The notes under the pieces were generated by a model. It did not search any database. It saw nothing but the letters and a program-made list of their open reading frames with translations, and was not told the origin of the DNA. The position numbers were made by a program, and so were the translations under genes. 64,000 nt of DNA from Actinomycetales bacterium. Lineage in GTDB: Bacteria; Actinomycetota; Actinomycetes; S36-B12. Numbering within the stretch: the first letter of the stretch is position 1; each line of letters opens with the position of its first letter. Of this stretch, positions 30,642 through 38,584 are shown piece after piece. The DNA lies in the NCBI GenBank assembly GCA_018970025.1, contig JAGWXF010000018.1:1-64000 (forward strand), in the 5' to 3' direction.

Positions 30642-30878
30642 TTGGAGGCGGAGGCCGTCGAGCTTGCGCTGGCCGATTACGAGGGCCTGTTCGGGCATCC
30701 GCTGGTCGACGACTGCAGCATCGACGAGGAAACCGGCGAGCTACTGCCCGTGGTCACCCTCGTCACGGATTATGGCGGTCCGTTCCGGGCATTCCGTTTC
30801 GAGGCGTTCATCGCCGGCCACCTCGAGCTGCGACACGTGCGAACACGGGTGAGGTCACCGGGCCAGAACGGCTCCCGC
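30642..30878 (+). pseudogene. Transposase fragment (integrase-core, IS3/IS481-like)
   Basis: The open stretch encodes VTLVTDYGGPFRAFRFEAF and HVRTRVRSPGQNGSR, recognisable as the middle of an rve-type transposase catalytic core. The usual TDNGG is TDYGG here. The part with the first catalytic aspartate is missing upstream, and the frame leaves homology exactly at NGSR, before the ER-x-x-G that carries the catalytic glutamate. It is therefore a remnant of about 80 residues. It abuts the integrase remnant on the other strand. Confidence 0.65.
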
Positions 30879-31599
30879 GACCCTTGCCGTCGGCCCACGT
30901 CTCGGCGTTGTCGTGGGCTCGACACAGCAACGGGGCCAGGCGCTTGGCACCGCTCATGGTTGTCTCTACAGTCGCGGCGCCTTCGCCGCGGGCGCGCACG
31001 ATGCTGCGGATGACGTGGATCATGGTCCCGCTGCCCGCGGTAGTGATCCGGTCGCGCGGGCGCAGCGCGACGAACTCGCCCCAGCGCAGGCCGGTCAGGC
31101 CGAGGGACATCGTCATCTCCGCCAATCGTGTCAGCACTGGCTTTGCAGTGCTGACACAGCAAGGAGTTCGGCTGGGGTGAGGGTCACATGACTCGGTTGC
31201 AGGTCATGACCGAGTGCCAAGGAGACGCGGGAAGAGTTGGTCTCGATCCAGCTTCTCTGGACGGGCGAAGTCGAGCAGCGCGATGAGCGTGGCGACCGCG
31301 CGTCGGACCGTGGCCGCGGCCTGCTCAACACGCAGGTCGCCTGCGAAGGAGCGCATCGCATCGCTGGCGATGCTGCCGACGGCGCCAGCCGCGAACTGTG
31401 GCGACATATGGCTGGTCCAGGCAGACAGGTCGGACTGCCATGTACGCGCGCCTGCACCAGGCAGGGTCGCACCTGCGACCAAACCGCAAACACGTCCTGC
31501 AGCGGAGCTCGACCGGTACGAGCGGGTGCCAGCCCTCTCGCAGCGACCTGACGCCTGCGGTCGGCCTCCCACGTCTCGGTATCGTTCCAGAGCGAGCAT
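30879..31599 (-). pseudogene. Tyrosine recombinase (phage-type integrase) pseudogene
   Basis: On the minus strand, frame 31599-31204 holds a core-binding-like domain (AVGSIASDAMRSFAGDL, TVRRAVATLIALLDFA). A frameshift near 31210-31204 moves to LTPAELLAVSALQ. After a further stop and shift the catalytic start LGLTGLRWGEFVALRPRD appears, with the first catalytic arginine. The rest of the catalytic domain (H-R...Y) is missing where the transposase fragment begins. At least two frame changes and the C-terminal loss make it inactive. It indicates a past integrated element. Confidence 0.6.
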
Positions 31600-31625
31600 G
31601 TGCGGCCGCCACGATCACGCCGTGG

Positions 31626-31869
31626 TCCTTGACCTACACGCGGAACATGCCCCGACGGGTCTTGAGAATCAATGTGTCCATCCCTTCCTCGGCCATCGCG
31701 CAGTGGCCCCCGAACTCGCCCCCGAGCCGCACCTTCACGAGATGGGGCTCGGATTCGAGCGCGGATGGTGGCGTCGCATCGGCTGCTGGAGGGTGGATTC
31801 CTCCTCCTGGATGACAGGACTTTCGTGGTCTCGGTGCCGCGCGAGTTATCGCCATGAGCTTCCCGGATG
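31626..31869. other. Gap without a recognisable gene
   Basis: About 240 bases between the integrase remnant and the HigBA operator. Several frames are open but none shows a family motif or a Shine-Dalgarno-backed start. It is probably decayed island DNA. Confidence 0.4.
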
Positions 31870-31885
31870 TTTAGTTGATGCTAAA
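31870..31885. promoter_or_regulatory. Inverted repeat, candidate HigA operator
   Basis: TTTAG (31870-31874) and CTAAA (31881-31885) form an inverted repeat with a 6-base spacer, 23 bases before the higB start. It is an AT-rich island in GC-rich DNA and the usual place for toxin-antitoxin autorepression. Confidence 0.5.
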
Positions 31886-31907
31886 GTTCCGTGGGGAGGG
31901 GGTGTCG

Positions 31908-32282
31908 ATGGCGTGGGAGTTGTACCTAACCGACGAGGTCGATGCCTGGCTGGACGGTCTCGCCGCAACGGACCTGGACTCCTACCGGCAGGTGGTGGCA
32001 GGGATCGACGTGCTGGCGGAGGTCGGCCCGAGTTTGGGTCGTCCGCTGGTCGACCGGGTCAAGGGCTCTCGGCTGCACGGGATGAAGGAGCTGCGTCCGG
32101 GCTCAGCCGGGAGTTCGGAGATCCGAGTGCTGTTCGTGTTCGATCCGTGGCGCAGCGCGATCCTGCTGGTCGGCGGGGACAAGTCGGGGAACTGGACAGG
32201 GTGGTACCGCACAGCGATTCCGAAGGCGGAGCGGTTGTACGAGGAGTACCTGGCCGAGCGGGCCACGGACGAGGAGGCATAG
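31908..32282 (+). CDS. HigB-like toxin (RelE/Gp49 superfamily)
   Basis: A 124-residue protein of the phage-derived Gp49/HigB group, expected to be a ribosome-dependent mRNA endonuclease. Recognisable blocks are LGRPLVDRVKGSRLHGMKEL, EIRVLFVFDPWR and LLVGGDKSGNWTGWY, typical of actinobacterial members. ATG 31908 is chosen because GGGGAGGG lies upstream; an earlier TTG/ATG at 31875-31880 falls in the operator-like palindrome. Toxin gene first and antitoxin second is the higBA order. It lies in a decayed mobile region, so horizontal acquisition is likely. Confidence 0.85.
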   Translation: MAWELYLTDEVDAWLDGLAATDLDSYRQVVAGIDVLAEVGPSLGRPLVDRVKGSRLHGMKELRPGSAGSSEIRVLFVFDPWRSAILLVGGDKSGNWTGWYRTAIPKAERLYEEYLAERATDEEA

Positions 32283-32284
32283 GG

Positions 32285-32593
32285 ATGGCGACGAAGAAGT
32301 GGTCCGAGGTGCGGGCCAAGCACGTGGCGGCAGCAGGACCGGAAGAGGTCGCTGACCGGGCCGAGCGGATGCTCGCCCGAGTCCGCGCCCACAACCTCGC
32401 GGCGGTGCGCCGCCGCAAGGGACTGACCCAGCGACAGGTCGCCGAAGCAATGGGCGTCAGCACCGGCCGGGTCTCGCAGATCGAGCACGGTGACCTGTCC
32501 GGGCTCGACGTCCTCGACCGCTACATCCAAGCCCTCGGTGGACAACTCGGCCTCGTCGCGACCTTCGGAGACGAGCAACTCAAGGTGGGCTAG
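32285..32593 (+). CDS. HigA-like XRE-family antitoxin
   Basis: A 102-residue antitoxin with a helix-turn-helix (RRKGLTQRQVAEAMGVSTGR, then VSQIEHGDL) that would bind and neutralise the upstream toxin and repress the operon. It starts two bases after the higB stop. Its TAG stop is formed at the right copy of the 17-bp direct repeat, so the native C-terminus may have been trimmed; the HTH domain is complete. Confidence 0.85.
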   Translation: MATKKWSEVRAKHVAAAGPEEVADRAERMLARVRAHNLAAVRRRKGLTQRQVAEAMGVSTGRVSQIEHGDLSGLDVLDRYIQALGGQLGLVATFGDEQLKVG

Positions 32594-32604
32594 TGTCGCG
32601 CGTC
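32588..32604 (+). repeat. Right copy of 17-bp direct repeat
   Basis: GGCTAGTGTCGCGCGTC, identical to 30554-30570. Here it also forms the last codons of the minus-strand IS630-type transposase remnant (reading S-D-A-R-H-stop), which supports an insertion-sequence terminus. Confidence 0.7.
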
Positions 32605-33179
32605 TGAAGTTCGTTTGCGGGTGGCGTGGGGCAGGATCTCGTCAGCGGTCTTGGTCCAGGTGAAGGGGTGGCAGCGGTCGTTCCAGCCTTGGATGAAGGT
32701 GCGGATCGCGGTGACCAGCTCCTTGACGGAGTCGAAGGATCCGCGGCGGATGGCCTGTGGGGTGATGATCCAGAAGAACACCTCGATGAGGTTCAGCCAG
32801 GAGCCGCTGGTCGGGGTGACGTGCAGCGTGATCCGCGGGTTCTTGGCCAGCCACGCGTTGATGTCGTCGTGCTTGTGGGTGTGGTAGTTGTCCACGACTA
32901 TGTGTAGTTCGCGGCGCGGGTAGGCCTTGGCGATCTTGTTCACGAACGCGAGGAACTCGGCCTTGCCGTGCCGGTCGTAGCACTCGTCGGTGATCTTGCC
33001 GGTGGCGACCTCGTGCCCGCACCATCGGCAACCGCGAGCACGATCCTCGCTCGCTCCACGTCCGCGGCCCGCATCGACCGCGACCGCGTCCACGACTCCA
33101 ACGCGTCCTGGCCGCGCGACGCAACTGCCGGCAACGTCCTGGCGCCCCTGCATTCACCCGTGCGCCAGCGGCCTGTCAT
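32590..33179 (-). pseudogene. IS630-family transposase remnant with internal deletion
   Basis: The C-terminal half is well preserved: EVATGKITDECYDRHGKAEF, IVVDNYHTHKH (second catalytic Asp), HVTPTSGSWLNLIEVFF (third acidic residue) and CHPFTWTKTADEILPHA. Upstream, in another frame (to 33179), AADVERARIVLAVADGAG resembles the N-terminal HTH region. The two pieces meet near 33030 with the segment carrying the first catalytic Asp missing. No inverted copy of the terminal repeat is found on the right side. The element is dead and truncated. Confidence 0.75.
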
Positions 33180-33201
33180 GGCCGGTCGCTGGTTTCTCGG
33201 T

Positions 33202-33258
33202 GTTCATTCATTCGCCCTGACGGGTCCACCTCTGCGCCCTCGAGGTTCCACCTAGCGT
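33202..33258 (+). promoter_or_regulatory. Candidate PHO-box repeats and -10 for the phoX-like gene
   Basis: GTTCATTC at 33202, GTCCACCT at 33224 and TTCCACCT at 33246 are spaced exactly 22 bases (two 11-base units) apart. TAGCGT at 33253-33258 is a plausible -10. GTCCACCTC is shared with the repeats before pstS (1711). Confidence 0.45.
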
Positions 33259-33294
33259 CGATTCGATGCTCGCACCTTCGAGAGAGGAACCATC

Positions 33295-34914
33295 ATGCGA
33301 GCAAGGATTGCCGTGAGCCTGATTGGCTCGTCGGTCATGGCGTGCGTCGTCGCCGTACCGGCCAGCGCCAAGTCCGACTTCAGCTACATGGAGCCAGTTG
33401 CCCCAGGCGTCAGCCTGGATGTCCTGCTCACCACCGGTGACAAGGTCGGCGGTGTCATGTGGGAGGGCACCCCAGATGGAATCGGGGCACTGAAGGACGG
33501 CTCGAACCTGACGCTTCTCATCAATCATGAGCACTCGGTGACCAATGCCATTGCTGCAGGCAAGAAGCGGGCCAACGGCGCCGCGTCTGCGGCCACGGTG
33601 AGCGCGGTGAACGTCGACGTGAACGCCAAGGCTGTGACTGGCGTCCGCGACATGATCTCGTCGATTGCCTGGTACGACTACTCCACCGGACAGTACGGGG
33701 CAAAGCCCGTTGCCCCGGCCGGAGCCGCCACCAAGGATGACTTCGGGACGCCACTGCACACCACGGCGCTCAACCGGTTCTGCTCCTCGCACATGGCGCA
33801 GCCGGGTGACCTGGCATATGTCAAGACCGGGGCGGGCGGCAAGAAGACGACCTACGGGTTCACCGGCCCGGTGTACTTCACCGGCGAGGAAGGCAATGAC
33901 GAGTCCCGGGCCTGGGCGATGAGCAACACCGGCGTGATGGTGCAGCTGCCGAAGCTGGGCCTGGCGGCCTGGGAGAACTTCATTGTCGCGCCCGACACTG
34001 GCATGAGCACGGTCATCATGGCAGACGAAGATGGATCCGCGACCGATAGCCAGCTGTGGATGTACGTCGGGCAGAAGACGAACACGGGTGACTGGGTCGA
34101 GAAGGCCGGTCTCACCAACGGCCAGGCGTACGTCATGGCAGCAGACGGCGTCGCCAATGACAATGACTTCCGCTTGCAGAAGGGCAAGGGCGTCGCCGTG
34201 CCGGTCTCCTTCAAGGCCATTGACACGAGTGTCAATGGCAAGGAGCAGAACAACCAGGCCCGGACCCTAGGCATGAGGATGGCCCGAGTCGAGGACGGTG
34301 CCTTCGACCCGGTCAACCCGAACGACTACTACTTCGTGACCACTGAGTCGAACAAGGACCCGAAGGCCACGGCGCCCAATCCTGACCTGCCGAAGGTGCC
34401 ACGTGATGGCGGAGCCCTGTGGCGGCTGCGCTTCAACGACGTGAAGAACCCGCTGAGTGGCGCGACCCTGACGCTCCTGCTGGACGGATCTGAGGTCCCG
34501 TACCTGAACAAGCCCGACAACATCGATGTCGACACGTTGGGCAATGTGCTGATCCAGGAGGACCCAGGCAACAACGACCATGTCTCGCGGATGGTCGCCT
34601 ATCGGATCAAGGACGGCAAGATCGCTACGGTGGCGAAGTTCAAGGACGTCTACTTCCTGCCGGGCGCCGCGCAGTTCATCACCAAGGACGAGGAGTCCAG
34701 CGGCATCACCGACGTGACGAAGCTGATCCGCAAGGGTGTGAACGACACGAAGAGCTACTACGTGTTCGATGCCCAGGTGCACGCCCTGCCCTCACTGGCC
34801 CGCGTCGACCTGGCGAATGCCGATGAGGCGACGAAGGCCGAGCTCAATCAGGCGGTGGAGGGCGGCCAGCTCTACCTGATGACGGTCGATAACTGGGATC
34901 GGGTATACGCCTGA
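33295..34914 (+). CDS. Secreted PhoX-like (DUF839) phosphatase
   Basis: A 539-residue exported protein with a Sec signal peptide (cut after VPASA, residue ~24). NHEHSVTNA and YFTGEEGNDESRAWAM match the beta-propeller PhoX/DUF839 group, calcium- and iron-dependent alkaline phosphatases that release phosphate from organic esters. The calcium/iron ligands cannot be assigned with certainty by eye. ATG 33295 has GAGAGGAA upstream. It is flanked by PHO-box-like repeats and a strong terminator, so it is a single-gene unit. Lower-GC codons (AAG, AAC) are frequent but fit a secreted protein. Function as phosphatase is inferred. Confidence 0.7.
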   Translation: MRARIAVSLIGSSVMACVVAVPASAKSDFSYMEPVAPGVSLDVLLTTGDKVGGVMWEGTPDGIGALKDGSNLTLLINHEHSVTNAIAAGKKRANGAASAATVSAVNVDVNAKAVTGVRDMISSIAWYDYSTGQYGAKPVAPAGAATKDDFGTPLHTTALNRFCSSHMAQPGDLAYVKTGAGGKKTTYGFTGPVYFTGEEGNDESRAWAMSNTGVMVQLPKLGLAAWENFIVAPDTGMSTVIMADEDGSATDSQLWMYVGQKTNTGDWVEKAGLTNGQAYVMAADGVANDNDFRLQKGKGVAVPVSFKAIDTSVNGKEQNNQARTLGMRMARVEDGAFDPVNPNDYYFVTTESNKDPKATAPNPDLPKVPRDGGALWRLRFNDVKNPLSGATLTLLLDGSEVPYLNKPDNIDVDTLGNVLIQEDPGNNDHVSRMVAYRIKDGKIATVAKFKDVYFLPGAAQFITKDEESSGITDVTKLIRKGVNDTKSYYVFDAQVHALPSLARVDLANADEATKAELNQAVEGGQLYLMTVDNWDRVYA

Positions 34915-34933
34915 CCAGCACTGGTGCCGGACG

Positions 34934-34974
34934 TGATCGTGGGCTGGCGGGCGATGCCCGCCAGCCCACGATCA
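34934..34974 (+). terminator. Terminator hairpin after the phoX-like gene
   Basis: A perfect 19-bp stem: left arm TGATCGTGGGCTGGCGGGC (34934-34952), loop GAT, right arm 34956-34974. It starts 20 bases after the stop. There is no long U-tract, usual for GC-rich actinobacteria. Confidence 0.85.
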
Positions 34975-34984
34975 TTCAGGAGCC

Positions 34985-35017
34985 GGTCATGCAACGAAGG
35001 AACGGTGGTCAACCGGC
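34985..35017 (+). promoter_or_regulatory. Weak PHO-box-like repeats before mgsA
   Basis: GGTCATGCAAC at 34985 and GGTCAACCGGC at 35007 are 22 bases apart, in the same phase as the stronger boxes. CATCAT (35023-35028) six bases before the ATG could be a poor leaderless -10. Confidence 0.3.
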
Positions 35018-35034
35018 GCGGGCATCATCCCCGC

Positions 35035-35487
35035 ATGGAGACACGTGATCATCAGCATCGCATTGGCCCGCGAGGCTCTCTGGCCAAGGGCATTGCCCTC
35101 GTGGCACACGACAACATGAAGACCGAGCTCATCGAGTGGGCGAGGCACAATCGATCCGTGCTCGCTGGTCACCGGCTCTATGCCACGGGTACGACCGGGG
35201 CACTCCTGCAGCGCGACCTCGGCATGTCCGTTCACTGCTACCTCAGTGGGCCCCTGGGAGGGGATCAGCAGGTCGGCGCTGCGATCGCCGAGGGCCACGT
35301 CGACGTCCTGGTGTTCTTCTGGGATCCTCTCGAGCCGCAGCCCCACGACCCTGACGTCAAGGCACTCCTGCGTATTGCCACCCTGTGGAATGTCGCCGCG
35401 GCCTGCAACCGAACGACGGCAGACATGATCATCACTTCGCCGTTGATGACCGGCGACTACCGCGCCGCTCGACCGAGGCACGCGTAA
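35035..35487 (+). CDS. mgsA: Methylglyoxal synthase
   Basis: Converts dihydroxyacetone phosphate to methylglyoxal and free phosphate, bypassing lower glycolysis; the known enzyme is inhibited by phosphate. Motifs: [30 protein letters not shown] (phosphate loop) and [20 protein letters not shown] with the catalytic aspartates, then [12 protein letters not shown] 35035 gives 150 residues, matching the family (about 150). Earlier in-frame starts fall in the upstream terminator hairpin and were rejected. Its position between a PhoX-like phosphatase and a phosphate-ester-type importer, with PHO-like repeats, suggests a phosphate-recycling role. Confidence 0.92.
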   Translation: METRDHQHRIGPRGSLAKGIALVAHDNMKTELIEWARHNRSVLAGHRLYATGTTGALLQRDLGMSVHCYLSGPLGGDQQVGAAIAEGHVDVLVFFWDPLEPQPHDPDVKALLRIATLWNVAAACNRTTADMIITSPLMTGDYRAARPRHA

Positions 35488-35490
35488 GCC

Positions 35491-35510
35491 GAGGCGGTGC
35501 AATCCGCCTC
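35491..35510 (+). terminator. Short hairpin after mgsA
   Basis: GAGGCGG (35491-35497), loop TGCAAT, CCGCCTC (35504-35510), starting three bases after the mgsA stop. Confidence 0.6.
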
Positions 35511-35549
35511 CCGCGCCCAAAGCCCGCTCGCTCGATCGCCCGGCTGATT

Positions 35550-35571
35550 GTTCACGTGTCGTTCGCCGCGA
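35550..35571 (+). promoter_or_regulatory. Candidate PHO box upstream of the ABC importer operon
   Basis: Two adjacent 11-base units, GTTCACGTGTC (35550) and GTTCGCCGCGA (35561), are close to the Streptomyces PhoP direct-repeat consensus. They lie about 80 bases before the substrate-binding-protein gene. No clear -10 was seen. Confidence 0.5.
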
Positions 35572-35651
35572 TGGCTGATGGATGCAAGCCGCCGCACAGC
35601 ACCATGCGAAACCCTCAAATGCACGTTCCCATTGACGAAAGGACATGAGCA

Positions 35652-36836
35652 ATGCGCTCAGCGTGGAAGTGGGTTATCCCAGGCGTGACGGCCGCACTCG
35701 CACTCGCGGCCTGCTCCAGCGGCACGACATCATCAACGCAGACAAGCGCCTCGGCTGCAGCTTCGAGCGATCAGGCATCGAGCTCAGCCTCACCAATGGA
35801 CGGCGGGGCAGCCGAGTGCGGCACCACGGTGGATGAGATCGCTGCGAAGGCCAAGGAAGAGGGCTCGGTCAACCTGATCGCGCTGCCCGACACCTGGGCC
35901 AACTACGGCGGGATCCTGAAGGACTTCAAGGAGACCTACGGTATCGAGGCTCCGGTCGCCAACCCCGATGCATCCTCCGCCGACGAGCTCACGGCGATCC
36001 AGACGCTGGCCGGGCAGCCAGACAAGCCCGATGCCATCGACATCGGCCCGTCCTTCACGGCCCAGGCGATCTCCGATGGCCTGATCGAGCCCTACAAGAC
36101 GACGAACTGGGATGAGATCCCGGACAACCTCAAGGACCCCGACGGCAACTGGGTGGGCGCCTACTACGGCATCCTGTCGATCGGCACCAACACCACGCTG
36201 GTCAAGAATCCGCCCGCGTCCTTCGCCGACCTGCTCAAGCCTGAGTACAAGGGCATGGTCACGATCAATGGCGATCCGCGTGAGGCCGGAGCGGCGTTCG
36301 CTGCGGTTGTCGCGGCGTCGCTGGCCAACGGTGGCTCGTACGACGACATCATGCCGGGCATCGAGTACTTCGCCAAGCTCAAGGAGAACGGCAACCTGCA
36401 GGTGATCGATGTCAACGAGGCGAACGTGCTCTCCGGTGACGTTCCGATTGCGATCGACTGGTCCTACAACTTCCCGGGGCTGAAGCCGGCCCTGGAGCAA
36501 GCTGGCTTCGCATTCGACGTCGCGACACCTTCGGATGCCGCATACGCATCCTTCTACGCGCAGTCAGTGGTCTCCGATCCGGTCCACCCCTGCGCCGCGC
36601 GCCTGTGGCTTGAGCACATCACCGGCGATGCCGGTGCCCTGGGCTACATGCAGGGTGGGGCCATCCCGGCTCGGCTTGCCGCCATGCAGCAGGCCGGGGT
36701 GATCCCCGACGAGCTGCTGGCGAACCTGCCGTCCGCGGAGCAGTTGGCGGGCCTCACCTTCCCGACGCAGGCGCAGGTCGATGCGATGAAGGCCCAGATC
36801 ACCGAGAACTGGGGTCCGATGGTCGCCGACGCGTAG
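35652..36836 (+). CDS. ABC transporter substrate-binding lipoprotein
   Basis: A 394-residue extracellular solute-binding protein of the family-1/AfuA-PotD type. The lipobox LAAC is near residue 20, followed by a Ser/Thr/Ala-rich linker to about residue 50. DAIDIGPSFTAQAISDGL, YYGILSIGTNT and PIAIDWSYNFPG are typical of periplasmic receptors for small anions, iron-chelates, polyamines or aminoethylphosphonate. AAAGGA (35638-35643) precedes ATG 35652. It heads an operon of two permeases, an ATPase and a phosphoesterase. The ligand is unknown; context (PHO-like box, phosphoesterase) favours an organophosphate or phosphonate. Confidence 0.85.
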   Translation: MRSAWKWVIPGVTAALALAACSSGTTSSTQTSASAAASSDQASSSASPMDGGAAECGTTVDEIAAKAKEEGSVNLIALPDTWANYGGILKDFKETYGIEAPVANPDASSADELTAIQTLAGQPDKPDAIDIGPSFTAQAISDGLIEPYKTTNWDEIPDNLKDPDGNWVGAYYGILSIGTNTTLVKNPPASFADLLKPEYKGMVTINGDPREAGAAFAAVVAASLANGGSYDDIMPGIEYFAKLKENGNLQVIDVNEANVLSGDVPIAIDWSYNFPGLKPALEQAGFAFDVATPSDAAYASFYAQSVVSDPVHPCAARLWLEHITGDAGALGYMQGGAIPARLAAMQQAGVIPDELLANLPSAEQLAGLTFPTQAQVDAMKAQITENWGPMVADA

Positions 36837-36849
36837 TCGTTCGTCCACG

Positions 36850-36880
36850 GTGGGTGCCGGCCGTCAAGGCCGGCACCCAC
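36850..36880 (+). terminator. Intercistronic hairpin between binding protein and permease
   Basis: A perfect 13-bp stem, GTGGGTGCCGGCC (36850-36862), loop GTCAA, right arm 36868-36880. Such structures commonly reduce transport-gene expression relative to the binding protein. A GGAGG for the next gene follows at 36890. Confidence 0.75.
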
Positions 36881-36898
36881 TCCACTCTCGGAGGCGTC

Positions 36899-37756
36899 AT
36901 GACGCGAGGAACTGCGCTGGCCCAGCAGCGATGGGCGATCATCGTGCCGTTTGCGGCGTTCATCGGACTGTTCCTGCTGTACCCCGTTGCAGTCGTGGTG
37001 TACCGAGCAGTGACCCCGGGTGGCAGCATCGGCCTTGATCTGCTGCAGGCGGCGCTTCAGGGCTCCTACCTCAGCGGCTTCATGAACTCGAGCCTGCTGT
37101 CAGCCGTCAGCGCCATCATCGGAGGGGTCCTTGGGCTCCTACTGGCGCTGGTCATCGCATCCATTGAGCGACCTCGCTGGCTCAGATCCACCCTGGATGG
37201 CTGGTCAGCTGTGGCATCGCAGCTTGGCGGCGTCCCGCTGGCGTTCGCCTTCATCGCGACCATCGGCACCCAGGGCATTCTCACCAAGCTGCTCGCTGGT
37301 GCCGGCATCAACCTTGCAGACCTCGGCGTCAGCGTCTCCGGCTTCTGGGGACTGGTCGTCGTCTACCTGTACTTCCAGGTGCCGTTGATGTTCCTGATCA
37401 TGATGCCCGCGGTGAGCGGCCTGCGTCGATCGTGGCGAGAGGCGGCCGCCCTTCTTGGGGCATCCGGATGGCGCTACTGGGTGACCGTGGGCCTGCCGCT
37501 CCTCGCACCCGCGTGGATCGGTGGCGTCCTGCTGCTCTTCGTCAACGCCTTCAGTGCCTACGCAACCGCCTACGTGCTCAACTCAGGATCGCAGCTGGTC
37601 CCGTTGCAGATCCGCTTCCTGCTTCAGGGCAACGTGATCTCCGGCCAGGAGGATCTCGGCTACGCCATCGTGACCTGGGTCCTGGTCCTGCTGCTTGCTG
37701 GGTTGCTCGGCATGGCTGGCCTGCAGCGGATGAGCCTTCGCTGGCTGGCAGCATGA
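36899..37756 (+). CDS. ABC transporter permease 1
   Basis: A 285-residue inner-membrane permease with six hydrophobic segments. The EAA-type loop is SWREAAALLGASGWRYWVTV. ATG 36899 follows GGAGG at five bases. It overlaps the next permease by ATGA. It pairs with it to form the channel for the ligand of the upstream lipoprotein. Confidence 0.88.
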   Translation: MTRGTALAQQRWAIIVPFAAFIGLFLLYPVAVVVYRAVTPGGSIGLDLLQAALQGSYLSGFMNSSLLSAVSAIIGGVLGLLLALVIASIERPRWLRSTLDGWSAVASQLGGVPLAFAFIATIGTQGILTKLLAGAGINLADLGVSVSGFWGLVVVYLYFQVPLMFLIMMPAVSGLRRSWREAAALLGASGWRYWVTVGLPLLAPAWIGGVLLLFVNAFSAYATAYVLNSGSQLVPLQIRFLLQGNVISGQEDLGYAIVTWVLVLLLAGLLGMAGLQRMSLRWLAA

Positions 37757-38577
37757 GGGGGCAGGGCTCGCCGGTGGGTCGATTCCTTGCCTGGGGCTAC
37801 CTCGCGATCCTCGGCATGTTCTTCGCCGTCCCGATGCTCGCGATGGCGCGATTTGCCTTCCAGTCCGTCCCCACGGCCCTGCTGAACGCGCAAACCCTGA
37901 CGAAAGGGTGGAGTCTCGAGGGTCTGGCCCATGCACTGAGCGATCCGCAGATCATGGCGGCGACACGAACCAGCCTGCTCCTGGTGCTCGTGTCGATCAT
38001 CGTGAACCTGGCGCTGCTGCTGCCCGTCGCGATCGTGGTGGAGGTCAGCCATCCTGTCCTGAGGCCCTGGGTCTCGGCTGCCACCCTCCTGCCATGGGTC
38101 GTGCCGCCGGTGGCGCTGGTCGTCGGGGTCGCGGCGACGTTCCGCGGGACGGTGCCGTGGTTCCTGGCCAGTCCGTTGAGCCTGGCGCCGTTCTATGCCC
38201 TGTGGGCGATGCCGTTCACCTATCGGGCCCTGGAGAACGGGTTGCGATCGATGCATGCCCGCACGCTGGTGGAGGCCTCGCTGAGCCTTGGCTGTTCCTA
38301 TGGCCGCACCATCACCAGAATGCTCATCCCGAGCCTGTGGCCATCCATGGTCGCTTCGGCGTGCCTGACGGCCGCGCTCGTACTCGGCGAGTTCGCCTTC
38401 GCATCGCTGCTGCTGAAGCAGACTCTTCCGACGCAGATGCTCAATTACCAGCGCAGTGACCCCCGCGGCGGACTGGCACTGGCCCTCTTCGTCATGATCG
38501 TGACGGCCGCTCTCCTGGCCGTCGGCATCGCGGCCCTGCGGCGGCGGGGCATGAGCCTGCAGGCAACCGGGATCTAG
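37753..38577 (+). CDS. ABC transporter permease 2
   Basis: A 274-residue membrane permease with six predicted helices. The EAA loop reads VEASLSLGCSYGRTITRMLIP. ATG 37753 overlaps the first permease. The SBP-permease-permease-ATPase order and the separate TOBE-bearing ATPase resemble polyamine, iron and aminoethylphosphonate importers. Confidence 0.88.
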   Translation: MRGQGSPVGRFLAWGYLAILGMFFAVPMLAMARFAFQSVPTALLNAQTLTKGWSLEGLAHALSDPQIMAATRTSLLLVLVSIIVNLALLLPVAIVVEVSHPVLRPWVSAATLLPWVVPPVALVVGVAATFRGTVPWFLASPLSLAPFYALWAMPFTYRALENGLRSMHARTLVEASLSLGCSYGRTITRMLIPSLWPSMVASACLTAALVLGEFAFASLLLKQTLPTQMLNYQRSDPRGGLALALFVMIVTAALLAVGIAALRRRGMSLQATGI

Positions 38578-38584
38578 GAGCGTC

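Noticed and set aside
30642-31013. A complete gene at this open frame
   Set aside because: Homology to transposase ends abruptly at 30878 and the remaining frame is antisense to the integrase remnant.
34924-35034. Upstream GTG start giving a longer MgsA
   Set aside because: The sequence is the phoX terminator hairpin, and the shorter protein matches the family length.
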